Source: an uncultured Pedobacter sp. | Lineage (GTDB): Bacteria > Bacteroidota > Bacteroidia > Sphingobacteriales > Sphingobacteriaceae | DNA length: 64,000 nt | Assembly (NCBI RefSeq): GCF_946480185.1 | Contig: NZ_CAMLIG010000019.1 | Span: forward strand, 19,032 to 83,031 | Reading direction: 5' to 3' | Shown here: positions 43,522 to 52,232 of the stretch, piece by piece | How positions within the stretch are numbered: the stretch's first letter is position 1 | Layout of the letters: each line of letters starts with the position of its first letter | The notes under the pieces: generated by a model | The model's database searches: none | Told to the model about the DNA's origin: nothing | The model's input: the letters and a program-made list of their open reading frames with translations, nothing else | Made by a program: the position numbers and the translations under genes

Positions 43522-44319
43522 ATGAAAAAACTTCAGAATATAACAGCTGCTTTACTACTTGCTGTGGCAACAGTTGCCTGCACTAACGGAGCACCAAAAA
43601 ACAATACCACTCAGGAAGCCCTAAAAACAGAGACTTCCAACAACAATGAGGGAGCTATTAAGGTAAACCACTCCGCATTTGATAAGCTGTTACAAGCAAA
43701 TGTTTCTGATAAAGGAAGTGTTAACTATAAAGGATTTGTTAATGATAAAGCCTCTTTAGAGAATTATATCATAAGCTTAACGAAAATAAATACAGCTAAC
43801 CTTTCAAAAAATGAGAAAACTGCATTTTGGATAAATGCGTATAATGCCTTAACCATAGATCAAATTGTAAGACACTATCCGGTAGCATCAATTACCAATA
43901 TTGCGGGTGGGAAAATTTGGGACCAAGCGCTCCCTTTTAAATTTGAAGGCAAAACATTCGCCTTAAATGATATCGAGAAAAAGATTTTATTAGGTAGTGA
44001 TTTATTTGATGGACGTATCCACTTTGCCGTAAATTGTGCAGCGATGTCTTGTCCTACCCTATCAAACCATGCTTTTACAGGTGATAACGTTCAAGAAATG
44101 CTAACTAAGAATACTAAAGCAGCTTTGGCGAATCCAAACTTCAACAAGATAACAGAGAAAAGTGCCGCTATCTCCAAATTATTTGACTGGTACAAAGCAG
44201 ATTTTATAAAAGCCGAAGGAAGCGTAGTGAATTTTATCAATAAATATTCGTCAACAAAAATTAGCGATAAAACAAAAATCAGCTATCTTGATTATAATTG
44301 GAGCTTAAACGGAAAATAA
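43522..44319 (+). CDS. DUF547-domain lipoprotein
   Basis: 265 residues with a lipobox V-A-T-V-A-C-T, an Asn/Thr-rich spacer and a DUF547 domain (residues ~55-250). The hallmark blocks are F-W-I-N-A-Y-N-A-L-T-I and I-H-F-A-V-N-C-A-A-M-S-C-P, with two cysteines six apart. The function of DUF547 is unknown. It is the first gene of an operon: the FAD oxidoreductase starts 14 bases after its stop. Confidence 0.85.
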   Translation: MKKLQNITAALLLAVATVACTNGAPKNNTTQEALKTETSNNNEGAIKVNHSAFDKLLQANVSDKGSVNYKGFVNDKASLENYIISLTKINTANLSKNEKTAFWINAYNALTIDQIVRHYPVASITNIAGGKIWDQALPFKFEGKTFALNDIEKKILLGSDLFDGRIHFAVNCAAMSCPTLSNHAFTGDNVQEMLTKNTKAALANPNFNKITEKSAAISKLFDWYKADFIKAEGSVVNFINKYSSTKISDKTKISYLDYNWSLNGK

Positions 44320-44333
44320 TAGTTAACCGCAGC

Positions 44334-45656
44334 ATGAAAATTGTAATTATCGGTAACGGAATAGCTGGAATTACCACCGCCAGACATATCAGAAAACAAA
44401 GCGATCACGAAATTTTAGTTATTTCTGCCGAGTCTGACCATTTTTTTTCGAGAACTGCACTCATGTATATTTACATGGGGCACATGAAATACGAACATAC
44501 CAAACCCTATGAAGATTGGTTTTGGGAGAAAAACAGAATAGCGTTAAAAAACGCATATATCGCCGATATTGATTTTAAAAATAAAACGTTAAAAACTGCT
44601 GCAGGAGAAGAAATTGTTTATGATAAACTGGTCATCTCTACCGGTTCTGTTCCTAAAACATTTGGCTGGCCCGGAGAAAATTTGAAAGGCGTACAAGGTT
44701 TGTACAGCAAGCAAGACGTGGAATTAATGGAAGAAAATACCAAGAATGTTAAACAGTCCGTAATTGTGGGTGGCGGTTTAATTGGTATTGAAATGGCAGA
44801 AATGCTGAACAGCCGGGGAATTGAAGTCACCTTTTTAATTAGAGAAAAGCATTATTGGAACAGTGTTCTGCCTTTAGAAGAAGCGCAGTTGGTAAGCAGA
44901 CATATTCATGAACACCACATCAATTTATTGCCTAATACAGAGTTGGAAGAGATTTTGGCTGACGGAAATGGTTGGGTAAAAGCAGTTAAAACCAAAGACG
45001 GAAAAACCATCAATTGCCAATTTGTAGGTTTAACCACCGGAGTTATGCCAAACGTTAATTTTCTAAAAAACAGCGAATTAGAATTGGATGAAGGCATTTT
45101 GATCAATGAATTTTTAGAAACTAATATCGAGGATGTTTATGCTTTGGGCGATTGTGCACAGTTCAGAAATCCAAAAGAAAACCATCCACCGGTAGAAAAA
45201 CTTTGGTACACAGGCAAAATGCAGGGGAAAACTTTGGCAAAAACTATCTGTGGCAACAAGACCAAATACGAAAGGGGAATTTGGTTTAATTCCGCAAAGT
45301 TTTTGGATATTGAATATCAAACTTATGGCTTAATGTTTAAAAATCCTTTTAACGATGAGGCTACGTTTTATTGGGAACATCCGAAAGGTAAAATCTCTTT
45401 TCGGGCAAACTTTAGTAAATTAGACGGTAGCATTAAAGGTTTTAATTTTTTTGGAATCAGGTTTAAACAAACCCTTGCAGATACTTGGATCAGAAACGGA
45501 AACCACATCAGCAATTGCATTGCGCATTTAAACGAAGGTTTTTTTGATCCAGAATTTAGCGCCAACCCTCACAAAAAAATAATAGAACAGTTTAACAATA
45601 CTTATCCGCTTCACAAAGTGGAGCTTCCTAAAAAGAAAAAATTTTTAATTTTTTAA
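44334..45656 (+). CDS. FAD-dependent pyridine-nucleotide oxidoreductase
   Basis: 440 residues with two dinucleotide-binding motifs. The FAD site is G-N-G-I-A-G-I-T-T-A at the N-terminus and the NAD(P)H site is V-G-G-G-L-I-G-I-E-M-A, with T-G-S-V-P-K and A-L-G-D-C-A-Q closing the FAD site. No redox-active C-x4-C disulfide, so it resembles ferredoxin reductases, nitrite-reductase-type or NDH-2-like proteins rather than disulfide reductases. ATG at 44334 begins directly with the Rossmann strand. A likely electron partner is the membrane iron-sulfur protein 21 bases downstream. Confidence 0.88.
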   Translation: MKIVIIGNGIAGITTARHIRKQSDHEILVISAESDHFFSRTALMYIYMGHMKYEHTKPYEDWFWEKNRIALKNAYIADIDFKNKTLKTAAGEEIVYDKLVISTGSVPKTFGWPGENLKGVQGLYSKQDVELMEENTKNVKQSVIVGGGLIGIEMAEMLNSRGIEVTFLIREKHYWNSVLPLEEAQLVSRHIHEHHINLLPNTELEEILADGNGWVKAVKTKDGKTINCQFVGLTTGVMPNVNFLKNSELELDEGILINEFLETNIEDVYALGDCAQFRNPKENHPPVEKLWYTGKMQGKTLAKTICGNKTKYERGIWFNSAKFLDIEYQTYGLMFKNPFNDEATFYWEHPKGKISFRANFSKLDGSIKGFNFFGIRFKQTLADTWIRNGNHISNCIAHLNEGFFDPEFSANPHKKIIEQFNNTYPLHKVELPKKKKFLIF

Positions 45657-45677
45657 ATCCGATAGATTATAAAGAAC

Positions 45678-47210
45678 ATGAAAATCATTCAAAAAATCGG
45701 ACTTGCCATATTTATCATTTGTTTAGGCTTTTTTCTATCATTATTAAGTTTTGGGAAATATCAACTTACGGAAAAAGTATTTAATGCCTCTGTAACGGAT
45801 AGTACGCACAGGGCATTGCTAATGCCGAATATTAAAGCAATGTTTGGCAAAGAATATAATAGCAACATCAATTTCATTGCTGACTATAATAAAGCTTTAG
45901 ACAAAACCAATCAGAAATTTAAAGAAAACAAAGAATATGATAAAGTAATCAGTACAGATTATGCTTTATCGCTCACTAAAAACAGCACTATTGGTTTTTT
46001 AAAAGAAAACCAAATGCTTTTGTTCTATATCTGTTTTATAATTAGCGCTTTAAGTGGGGCTATTTATATGGTTGCTGATCTTTTTATTCAGCCTGTAGCG
46101 GGCATGAGAAATAACGGCATTTTTAAAACCGGAATTACCAGTCGCGGAACCATTGCTGTTTTATTCAGTGTCTTTTTGATTGTTTTTTACCTCTTTTTGT
46201 ACAAAGCACCTGCCTATTTAAGCAATTGGGTTTTGTTGGTAGATCCCTTAAGCTACACTTTAAACGGTAGCGAAGCCAGCCATTGGTTTTTATACGGATT
46301 TTTGTACTGCCTAATTATGGTAACTATGGGCATTAGAATGTATGTAAAATACCGCCACAATACCTATCAAATGGTACGCACTACTTCGGTTATATTTTTT
46401 CAAGTGGCTTTTGCTTTTTTAATTCCAAATATTTTATCAAAGTTGCAGTTGCCATCTGCAGACTTAAAAAACATGTGGCCGTTAGATTATACGTTCTTCT
46501 TTGATTATCATTTAAATACGCTTTTATCGTCCGGATTATTAGGTTATTGGATGTTAGGTTGGGGAATATTCTTATTTGTGGTTGGCGTACCGGTTATGGT
46601 TTATTTCTTCGGTAAAAGATGGTATTGTAGTTGGGTTTGCGGTTGCGGTGGTTTAGCAGAAACTTTTGGCGATCCGTTTAGACAATTATCTGATAAATCT
46701 TTAAAAGCCTGGAAATACGAAAGAGTAATTGTCCACAGCGTTTTAGTTTTTGCTATCCTGATGACGGTTGCTGTTTTATATACTTTCTTTACGGGTTCAT
46801 CCACCATTATAGGGATTAACACTTATGCTATAAGAGAGATTTACGCTTTTGCCATCGGGTTTATATTTGCCGGAGCAATTGGAACAGGTTTTTATCCCTT
46901 AATGGGAAGCAGGGTCTGGTGCAGGTTTGGTTGTCCCTTAGCAGCCTATTTAGGTTTGGTGCAAAGATTTAAATCACAATTTAGAATTACTACCAACGGC
47001 GGACAGTGCATATCTTGTGGCAATTGTTCTACCTATTGCGAAATGGGAATTGATGTGAGAGCTTATGCTCAAAAGGGAGAAAATATCATCAGGGCATCTT
47101 GTGTAGGTTGTGGGGTTTGTGCGGCAGTTTGTCCGAGAGGAGTTTTGAAATTAGAAAATTTAGCAGAAGAAGGTCGGTTTGATATTTACACCAGACCAGA
47201 AGAGAAGTAA
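45678..47210 (+). CDS. Polytopic membrane 4Fe-4S protein (NapH/CcoG-like)
   Basis: 510 residues. An N-terminal membrane anchor is followed by about six more membrane segments. Two C-x3-C-P-like membrane cysteine motifs are seen (Y-C-S-W-V-C-G-C-G-G and W-C-R-F-G-C-P-L-A-A). C-terminally there are two ferredoxin clusters, C-I-S-C-G-N-C-S-T-Y-C and C-V-G-C-G-V-C-A-A-V-C-P. This is the layout of NapH, NosR or CcoG-type electron-transfer proteins at the quinone/cytoplasm interface. No nap, nos or cco genes are present, so the pathway is unknown. Its stop overlaps the next start in TAATG. Confidence 0.85.
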   Translation: MKIIQKIGLAIFIICLGFFLSLLSFGKYQLTEKVFNASVTDSTHRALLMPNIKAMFGKEYNSNINFIADYNKALDKTNQKFKENKEYDKVISTDYALSLTKNSTIGFLKENQMLLFYICFIISALSGAIYMVADLFIQPVAGMRNNGIFKTGITSRGTIAVLFSVFLIVFYLFLYKAPAYLSNWVLLVDPLSYTLNGSEASHWFLYGFLYCLIMVTMGIRMYVKYRHNTYQMVRTTSVIFFQVAFAFLIPNILSKLQLPSADLKNMWPLDYTFFFDYHLNTLLSSGLLGYWMLGWGIFLFVVGVPVMVYFFGKRWYCSWVCGCGGLAETFGDPFRQLSDKSLKAWKYERVIVHSVLVFAILMTVAVLYTFFTGSSTIIGINTYAIREIYAFAIGFIFAGAIGTGFYPLMGSRVWCRFGCPLAAYLGLVQRFKSQFRITTNGGQCISCGNCSTYCEMGIDVRAYAQKGENIIRASCVGCGVCAAVCPRGVLKLENLAEEGRFDIYTRPEEK

Positions 47211-47914
47211 TGGTGAATGAGCTGACAAACAGGAAGGTTTATGTGATTATTCCTGCATATAATGAAGAAAAATCAATTGCGAAAGTTATCAATGATATAC
47301 CCAAATCTGTGGTAATGGAAGTTGTAGTTGGCAATAATAATTCGAAAGACAATACACAGTTGGAGGCCGAAAAAGCTGGCGCAACCGTAGTGTTGGCACC
47401 CATATCCGGTTACGGAAATGCCTGTTTAAAAGGTATCGAATATTTAAAAGCAAAAGCAAATCCTCAGGATATTGTTGTTTTTTTAGATGGCGATTATTCT
47501 GATTATCCAGAAGAAATTTCAAAATTAATTGCGCCTATTGATAATTTGGAAGCTGACTTGGTAATTGGGTCCAGAGCATTAGGAGCGAAAGAACGCGGTT
47601 CAATGACCTTGCCACAGGAATTCGGAAACTGGCTGGCCACGCATTTAATTGATCTATTTTATAAAGTAAAATTCACCGATTTAGGGCCTTTTAGAGCAAT
47701 TACTTGGGAAAAACTAATGCTAATTAATATGCAGGATACCACATACGGTTGGACGGTAGAAATGCAGGTAAAAGCAGTTAAACTCCATTTAAAATGTACG
47801 GAAATCCCAGTAAAATATAGAAAGCGGATTGGTGTAAGCAAGGTTTCTGGTACAATAAAAGGAGTGGTTTTAGCAGGTTATAAAATCATCTTTACAATTT
47901 TTAAAAACCTGTAA
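47210..47914 (+). CDS. GT2 glycosyltransferase, polyprenyl-phosphate type
   Basis: 234 residues with a GT-A fold: I-I-P-A-Y-N-E-E-K-S at the N-terminus, the D-x-D as F-L-D-G-D-Y-S-D-Y-P, and G-S-R-A-L-G. It resembles dolichyl/undecaprenyl-phosphate glucosyl- or mannosyltransferases. No membrane segment, so the product is probably made at the cytoplasmic face. The start codon overlaps the stop of the iron-sulfur gene (TAATG), a clear coupling signal. Confidence 0.88.
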   Translation: MVNELTNRKVYVIIPAYNEEKSIAKVINDIPKSVVMEVVVGNNNSKDNTQLEAEKAGATVVLAPISGYGNACLKGIEYLKAKANPQDIVVFLDGDYSDYPEEISKLIAPIDNLEADLVIGSRALGAKERGSMTLPQEFGNWLATHLIDLFYKVKFTDLGPFRAITWEKLMLINMQDTTYGWTVEMQVKAVKLHLKCTEIPVKYRKRIGVSKVSGTIKGVVLAGYKIIFTIFKNL

Positions 47915-47927
47915 TTTTACAACATAA

Positions 47928-49391
47928 ATGATTTGGCAAATTACAATATTGGTTTTGTACGTAATTTCACTTACCGTGATATTGTTGTTTAGCGTAGGGC
48001 AAGCTTTTCTCATTTATTTCTACTTAAAATCTAAAAAAACAAATTCCCCAAAGTTAAAGCTCCCCGAAAATCTTCCGATCATTACCATTCAACTTCCGCT
48101 TTTCAATGAACTTTATGTAACCGAGCGTTTAATAAATTCCGTTTGTAATTTAAATTATCCCAATAACAAATTAGAAATTCAGGTTTTAGATGATTCTAAC
48201 GACGAATCTTTGGCTTTAACTGCCAAATTGATTCTCGATAAAGTTGCTTTAGGTTTTGATATTCAGCATATTAAAAGAGGAAAAAATATTGGATTTAAAG
48301 CGGGGGCGCTTCAATACGGTTTAACACAAGCAAAAGGAGAGCTCATCGCAATTTTTGATGCTGATTTTTTACCAGAACCAGAATTTCTAAATCAACTTCT
48401 ACCCTATTTCGAAAACGATAATATCGGAATGGTGCAAAGTAGATGGGGACATATCAATAATGATTTTTCTTTGTTAACTAAAGTTCAAGGATTCGGATTG
48501 GACGGGCACTTTACCATTGAACAAACAGGTAGAAATTCGGCCCACCTATTCATGAATTTTAATGGAACCGCTGGTATATGGCGTAAAAAGTGCATTGAAG
48601 AAGCAGGTGGATGGCAACACGATACACTTACAGAAGACTTAGATTTAAGTTATCGAGCACAATTAAAAGGTTGGGAATTTAAGTATGTAGAAGAAATTAC
48701 AACACCCGCAGAACTGCCGGTAGAATTAAATTCGTTTAAATCTCAACAGCATCGCTGGACCAAAGGAGCCATTGAAACATCTAAGAAAATGATCACCTCA
48801 GTTTGGAAAACAGATATAGGTTTAAAAAGAAAGATATTTGCCAGTTTACATCTATTAAATTCTTACGCTTTCCTGTTTATTTTCTTAACAAGTGTATTGA
48901 GCATTCCGGTTTTATTTATAAAAAACAATACGGATATCCCCACTATCTATTTTCAACTCCTATCAATTTATGTGATCGGTTTTTTAATTGTCACTTTGTT
49001 TTACCTAATTGCCAGTTTTTCAAAACATAAAGATTACGGGTCGTTTATAAAGCTTTTCCCTATGTTTTTGTCCGTTTCTATGGCATTAAGTTTTCATAAC
49101 TCCATCGCAGTGTTGGAAGGTGTTTTTAATTTTAAATCAGATTTTATCCGAACACCAAAATTTAACGTCACTACTATTACCGATAGTTTCAAAAGCAATA
49201 TTTACCTAAAGCACAAACTTTCAGTATCTTTTTATGCCGAGTTATTGTTGTGTTTGTATTTCTTTACGGGAGTAATTGCAGCGTTTTATTACAAAGACTT
49301 TGCATTGCTACCTTTCCATCTGATGCTTTTTACGGGTTTTTGTGTTTTAAACTTTTATTCGCTTAAAAGCCATTTTATAAGCTCGTATTAG
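47928..49391 (+). CDS. Membrane GT2 glycosyltransferase, cellulose-synthase-like
   Basis: 487 residues. An N-terminal membrane helix is followed by a GT2 domain with V-L-D-D-S-N-D, F-D-A-D-F, T-E-D-L-D-L and Q-Q-H-R-W, the D, DxD, TED and QxxRW motifs of processive beta-glycosyltransferases. Four or five membrane segments follow. It could make a beta-linked glycan or glucosylate a lipid. Last gene of the operon beginning with the DUF547 lipoprotein, 13 bases after the first GT. Confidence 0.92.
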   Translation: MIWQITILVLYVISLTVILLFSVGQAFLIYFYLKSKKTNSPKLKLPENLPIITIQLPLFNELYVTERLINSVCNLNYPNNKLEIQVLDDSNDESLALTAKLILDKVALGFDIQHIKRGKNIGFKAGALQYGLTQAKGELIAIFDADFLPEPEFLNQLLPYFENDNIGMVQSRWGHINNDFSLLTKVQGFGLDGHFTIEQTGRNSAHLFMNFNGTAGIWRKKCIEEAGGWQHDTLTEDLDLSYRAQLKGWEFKYVEEITTPAELPVELNSFKSQQHRWTKGAIETSKKMITSVWKTDIGLKRKIFASLHLLNSYAFLFIFLTSVLSIPVLFIKNNTDIPTIYFQLLSIYVIGFLIVTLFYLIASFSKHKDYGSFIKLFPMFLSVSMALSFHNSIAVLEGVFNFKSDFIRTPKFNVTTITDSFKSNIYLKHKLSVSFYAELLLCLYFFTGVIAAFYYKDFALLPFHLMLFTGFCVLNFYSLKSHFISSY

Positions 49392-49556
49392 CTACTAAAA
49401 CGCACAAGCTCTTGCAGGCAACATGCTATAAGTGTTTAAAAATTGCTGGCAAATGCACTCATTCGCTTAAAGGCTTTCATTAAATTATTCAAGAAGATTC
49501 TGGCTGCAATCCATATTTTTTAAGATATTCAATCATTATTTATAAATCTTTTATAA

Positions 49557-49590
49557 GGGATTTATAGGGACTTTCTAGGGGATTCATAGG
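49557..49590. repeat. Short direct repeat upstream of the DUF6266 gene
   Basis: GGGATTTATAGG (49557-49568) and GGGATTCATAGG (49579-49590), 11 of 12 identical, spaced 22 bases. The rest of the 49392-49663 gap is AT-rich with no gene seen. Confidence 0.45.
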
Positions 49591-49663
49591 AATCTTTACC
49601 TTTAAAAACCCTATTTTGTATTTATTATATATTTTGAATATATTGTTTACTCGTTACTAAACT

Positions 49664-50281
49664 ATGGCTATTATCAAAAACGGAATCAACGGGGGATTTA
49701 GTGGGAAAGTGGGCAATGTAGTAGGCACAACTTGGCGTGGACTGGAAATCATACGTTCCAAACCTTGTCCGCCCCAAAAGTTTAGCGAGAAACAGCTCGC
49801 CAATCAGCTAAAGATGAAATTGGTGCAACTCTTCCTAAAAAAAATGGTGGAAGTGGTGCGGATTGGCTTTAGGGATGAAACTATTATTCCTACAGCTTTC
49901 AACAGTGCCCTATCCTACAATAAGAAGAATGCGATCATCGGCACCTACCCTGATCTGGTATTGGATTATACTTTGGTGCGCCTTGCCCAAGGCCACGTTT
50001 ATATGCCGGCATCCATCACTTTTTCTCAGGATGATGCGGGTATATATTTAGAATGGGACAGCATTTTGAAAGAAAATGCCCGAAGGGATGACCAATTACT
50101 TCTGGTGGTTTGGGACAAGGAATCGAGCACCTGCGAATATAGCCTGCAGGCCTATCGTTCAAACACCAAATTCAGCTTCCTGCCTCAACAGCTAAGAGCA
50201 GGCATGTACATTTGGGCAGCCTTCATCCGGCATGACCGTAGCATGCAAAGCAATAGCGTGTATTTAGGAGTAACAGTTTAA
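49664..50281 (+). CDS. DUF6266-family protein
   Basis: 205 residues matching a Bacteroidota family recognised by its N-terminus (M-A-I-I-K-N-G-I-N-G-G-F-S-G-K-V-G-N-V). No signal peptide or catalytic motif. Codon usage is visibly richer in G and C than in the neighbours, which suggests transfer. Function unknown; it marks the left edge of the repeat-rich accessory region. Confidence 0.75.
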   Translation: MAIIKNGINGGFSGKVGNVVGTTWRGLEIIRSKPCPPQKFSEKQLANQLKMKLVQLFLKKMVEVVRIGFRDETIIPTAFNSALSYNKKNAIIGTYPDLVLDYTLVRLAQGHVYMPASITFSQDDAGIYLEWDSILKENARRDDQLLLVVWDKESSTCEYSLQAYRSNTKFSFLPQQLRAGMYIWAAFIRHDRSMQSNSVYLGVTV

Positions 50282-50370
50282 TCTGATTTGGAATTTTATC
50301 CCGCAGAGGAAAAGAGTCCTCCCACACACAGGGCTGCCCTTATTAATCCCCGTCATGTCGACGACAGGAG

Positions 50371-50424
50371 ACATCCCACTTGCAAGTTTTTCCATTTGCA
50401 TCGCGTAACTTGCGTGTGGGATGT
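50371..50424. repeat. Large inverted repeat (18-bp arms)
   Basis: Left arm ACATCCCACTTGCAAGTT (50371-50388) and right arm AACTTGCGTGTGGGATGT (50407-50424) pair at 16 of 18 positions with an 18-base loop. No T-run, and it lies 90 bases after the DUF6266 stop. Confidence 0.75.
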
Positions 50425-50476
50425 ATCTTCAATAAACTAACGTTTTCACTCCGTTCAATATGGCGCATTGAAGGGG

Positions 50477-50654
50477 CCTAACTTTCTGAAGAGTTAAGCG
50501 TAGCGCTCTTCGGATTCTTCAATGAAAAAGAGTCTTCAGACTCTTTAAAGTTTTTAGTTTTAGGGAGCTATTGTTTTTTTAATTAGGGAGTTTGGAAACT
50601 CCTATTTATTATTTGATCCAGAGAGACGTTGCACTTAACTCTCAGGACAGATGG
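50477..50654. repeat. MITE-like element, copy A
   Basis: About 178 bases ending in imperfect inverted repeats (50482-50498 and 50634-50650). Inside are hairpin AAAGAGTCT/AGACTCTTT (50527-50546) and hairpin GGAGTTT/AAACTCC. A second copy lies at 57196-57370 in the same orientation; the 3' third is identical except for one base. Confidence 0.75.
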
Positions 50655-50735
50655 GGAAAAGTTTTAAATGAGCTATTGAATTTTGAGACTACACCTAAAA
50701 ATAGCAACAAACGAATAGACTAACAAAGTTGTATT

Positions 50736-51254
50736 ATGCAAATAAATAACCGAATTCTTCTTGCTCTTTTCTGTGCATTAGTGCTTTCTTTAAGCGCCTG
50801 TAAAAAAGACACCACAGCCACTTTAACCATTCATGTGTTAGACCCCAATCATAATGCTGCTCCAAGTATTGGCTTCGATATTTTAGAAAATACCGATAGG
50901 GTTTCTTATAGAAATCATATAGGTATTAGTACTGCTGACGGTGATGTGAATTTAACCCTGACTAAAGGAAAGAGCTATTTAATTTATTTGTTGGCTAGCG
51001 AAGCCTATTCAGACTGGTATATGGGTAATTCGGCGGCTACATTTGTTGCTACTGGTACCTTTAAATCTTTGGAAGAAATTAATCACAGCCCAATACAGAA
51101 ACCTACCCCAAAAGTTGGAGACACCAAATACGCTGATTTCAACGGTGACGGAGCAATTAACATTGACGACCTAGTTTTAAAGGTTGATTTAAAAGAGGAT
51201 ACGAAAATCACTGTCAATCTGATTGGTGGCAGGAATGCTTTTTATGGGCATTAG
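50736..51254 (+). CDS. Lipoprotein with dockerin/EF-hand-like calcium motif
   Basis: 172 residues with a lipobox L-S-L-S-A-C-K. The mature part starts with a beta-sandwich-like region (T-L-T-I-H-V-L-D-P-N), and the C-terminal half holds a single F-N-G-D-G-A-I-N-I-D-D-L calcium loop like one half of a dockerin. No family is recognised. It lies just inside copy A of the repeat element, at the left end of the accessory island. Confidence 0.6.
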   Translation: MQINNRILLALFCALVLSLSACKKDTTATLTIHVLDPNHNAAPSIGFDILENTDRVSYRNHIGISTADGDVNLTLTKGKSYLIYLLASEAYSDWYMGNSAATFVATGTFKSLEEINHSPIQKPTPKVGDTKYADFNGDGAINIDDLVLKVDLKEDTKITVNLIGGRNAFYGH

Positions 51255-51353
51255 GGTTATAATTTTATGACTTTGGTTAGCAGGGCAGTAACAAATATTC
51301 GCTAACTTTCCTAAAAGTTCAAGTTTAACAAGATCCAACCAAATGATTCAAGA

Positions 51354-52232
51354 TTATATCAATGCCGACTCTGCAGTAGCTTTTGAATAAGCATTCAACT
51401 CATCATGAGCTATCAAGTTCACACCTTTAGGTTTTTCTAATAACCTAATGGCATTATCATAAGCTTTAGACAAGCTCTTTGCCTTAGGCTTAGCTAAAAG
51501 CACATCAAACACATAATCTTTCTCATTGGCCATACTTTGAAGGTCTAAAAACTGACCGTAGTATTGATAGGCTTTCTTAGTAATAGCATCTTGCCTTGTT
51601 AAATCAAAGCTTACCGGTTTTACTAGATGCAAATGGTCATTTTCTTTCCATGCCACATCAAACTTAATCCTTGAACCATCATTTGGTTCAATGCTATAGT
51701 CAAAGTGGAATTTGTTGTTTTCTTTTATCGCCGTATTTTGATGGGAGAATTCCTTTAATAATTTTTTGTATTTGTTTAACAAAACGGATTCATCAACCCT
51801 TTTGGCAATGTTCTCCTGAAACTGGAAAACCGAAAAATACAAGTTGTATAACTGATTGGTGAGGTAATTGACGTCCTCTGTATACAGCACAGAAGTCCTG
51901 TAATTACCAAATTGTAAAGCAGACGAATCTGCCTGTAAAAATTCCTTCTCTACAAATACCTGTAGTGATTTGCTCAAATCATAATCCGCGAAAATCTCAG
52001 GATTCGCATTCAGTTCTCTTACCCGGCTATCAAAATATTTGAAATAAGCTTTGATGGTCTTATCAGGAACATTAGGATAGGCGAATCTTAATCGTATGAG
52101 CTTTTCAGGACAGATGAAAGCCAGCTTTTTAACATGCGGAAAATAAACCAGCAGGCCAATATTCAGCACTTCACCCAAAATTTGTGAGTGATGATACTGT
52201 AAAAGGCCATATGTAAAAGTTCCTTTATTCAT
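51354..52232 (-). CDS. DUF3037-domain protein, partner of the HipA-like kinase
   Basis: 292 residues. The N-terminus Y-G-L-L-Q-Y-H-H-S and G-E-V-L-N-I-G-L-L-V-Y-F match DUF3037. The C-terminal part is charged and helical with K-P-K-A-K. No helix-turn-helix is visible, so this is not a HipB-type antitoxin. Its ATG overlaps the kinase TGA in ATGA (4 bases), so the two proteins are made together. The function of DUF3037 is unknown; a role as regulator, cofactor or target of the kinase is inference. Confidence 0.8.
   Translation of the reverse strand: MNKGTFTYGLLQYHHSQILGEVLNIGLLVYFPHVKKLAFICPEKLIRLRFAYPNVPDKTIKAYFKYFDSRVRELNANPEIFADYDLSKSLQVFVEKEFLQADSSALQFGNYRTSVLYTEDVNYLTNQLYNLYFSVFQFQENIAKRVDESVLLNKYKKLLKEFSHQNTAIKENNKFHFDYSIEPNDGSRIKFDVAWKENDHLHLVKPVSFDLTRQDAITKKAYQYYGQFLDLQSMANEKDYVFDVLLAKPKAKSLSKAYDNAIRLLEKPKGVNLIAHDELNAYSKATAESALI

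Larger units (their letters stand above)
50282..50735. other. Repeat-filled intergenic region
   Basis: 454 bases without a convincing gene. It contains a large hairpin (50371-50424) and copy A of the ~175-bp element (50477-50654), listed separately. A GTCATGTCGACGACAGGAGACAT stretch near 50352 resembles a common Bacteroidota intergenic repeat style and recurs in degraded form at 56.2 kb and at the window end. Confidence 0.6.
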
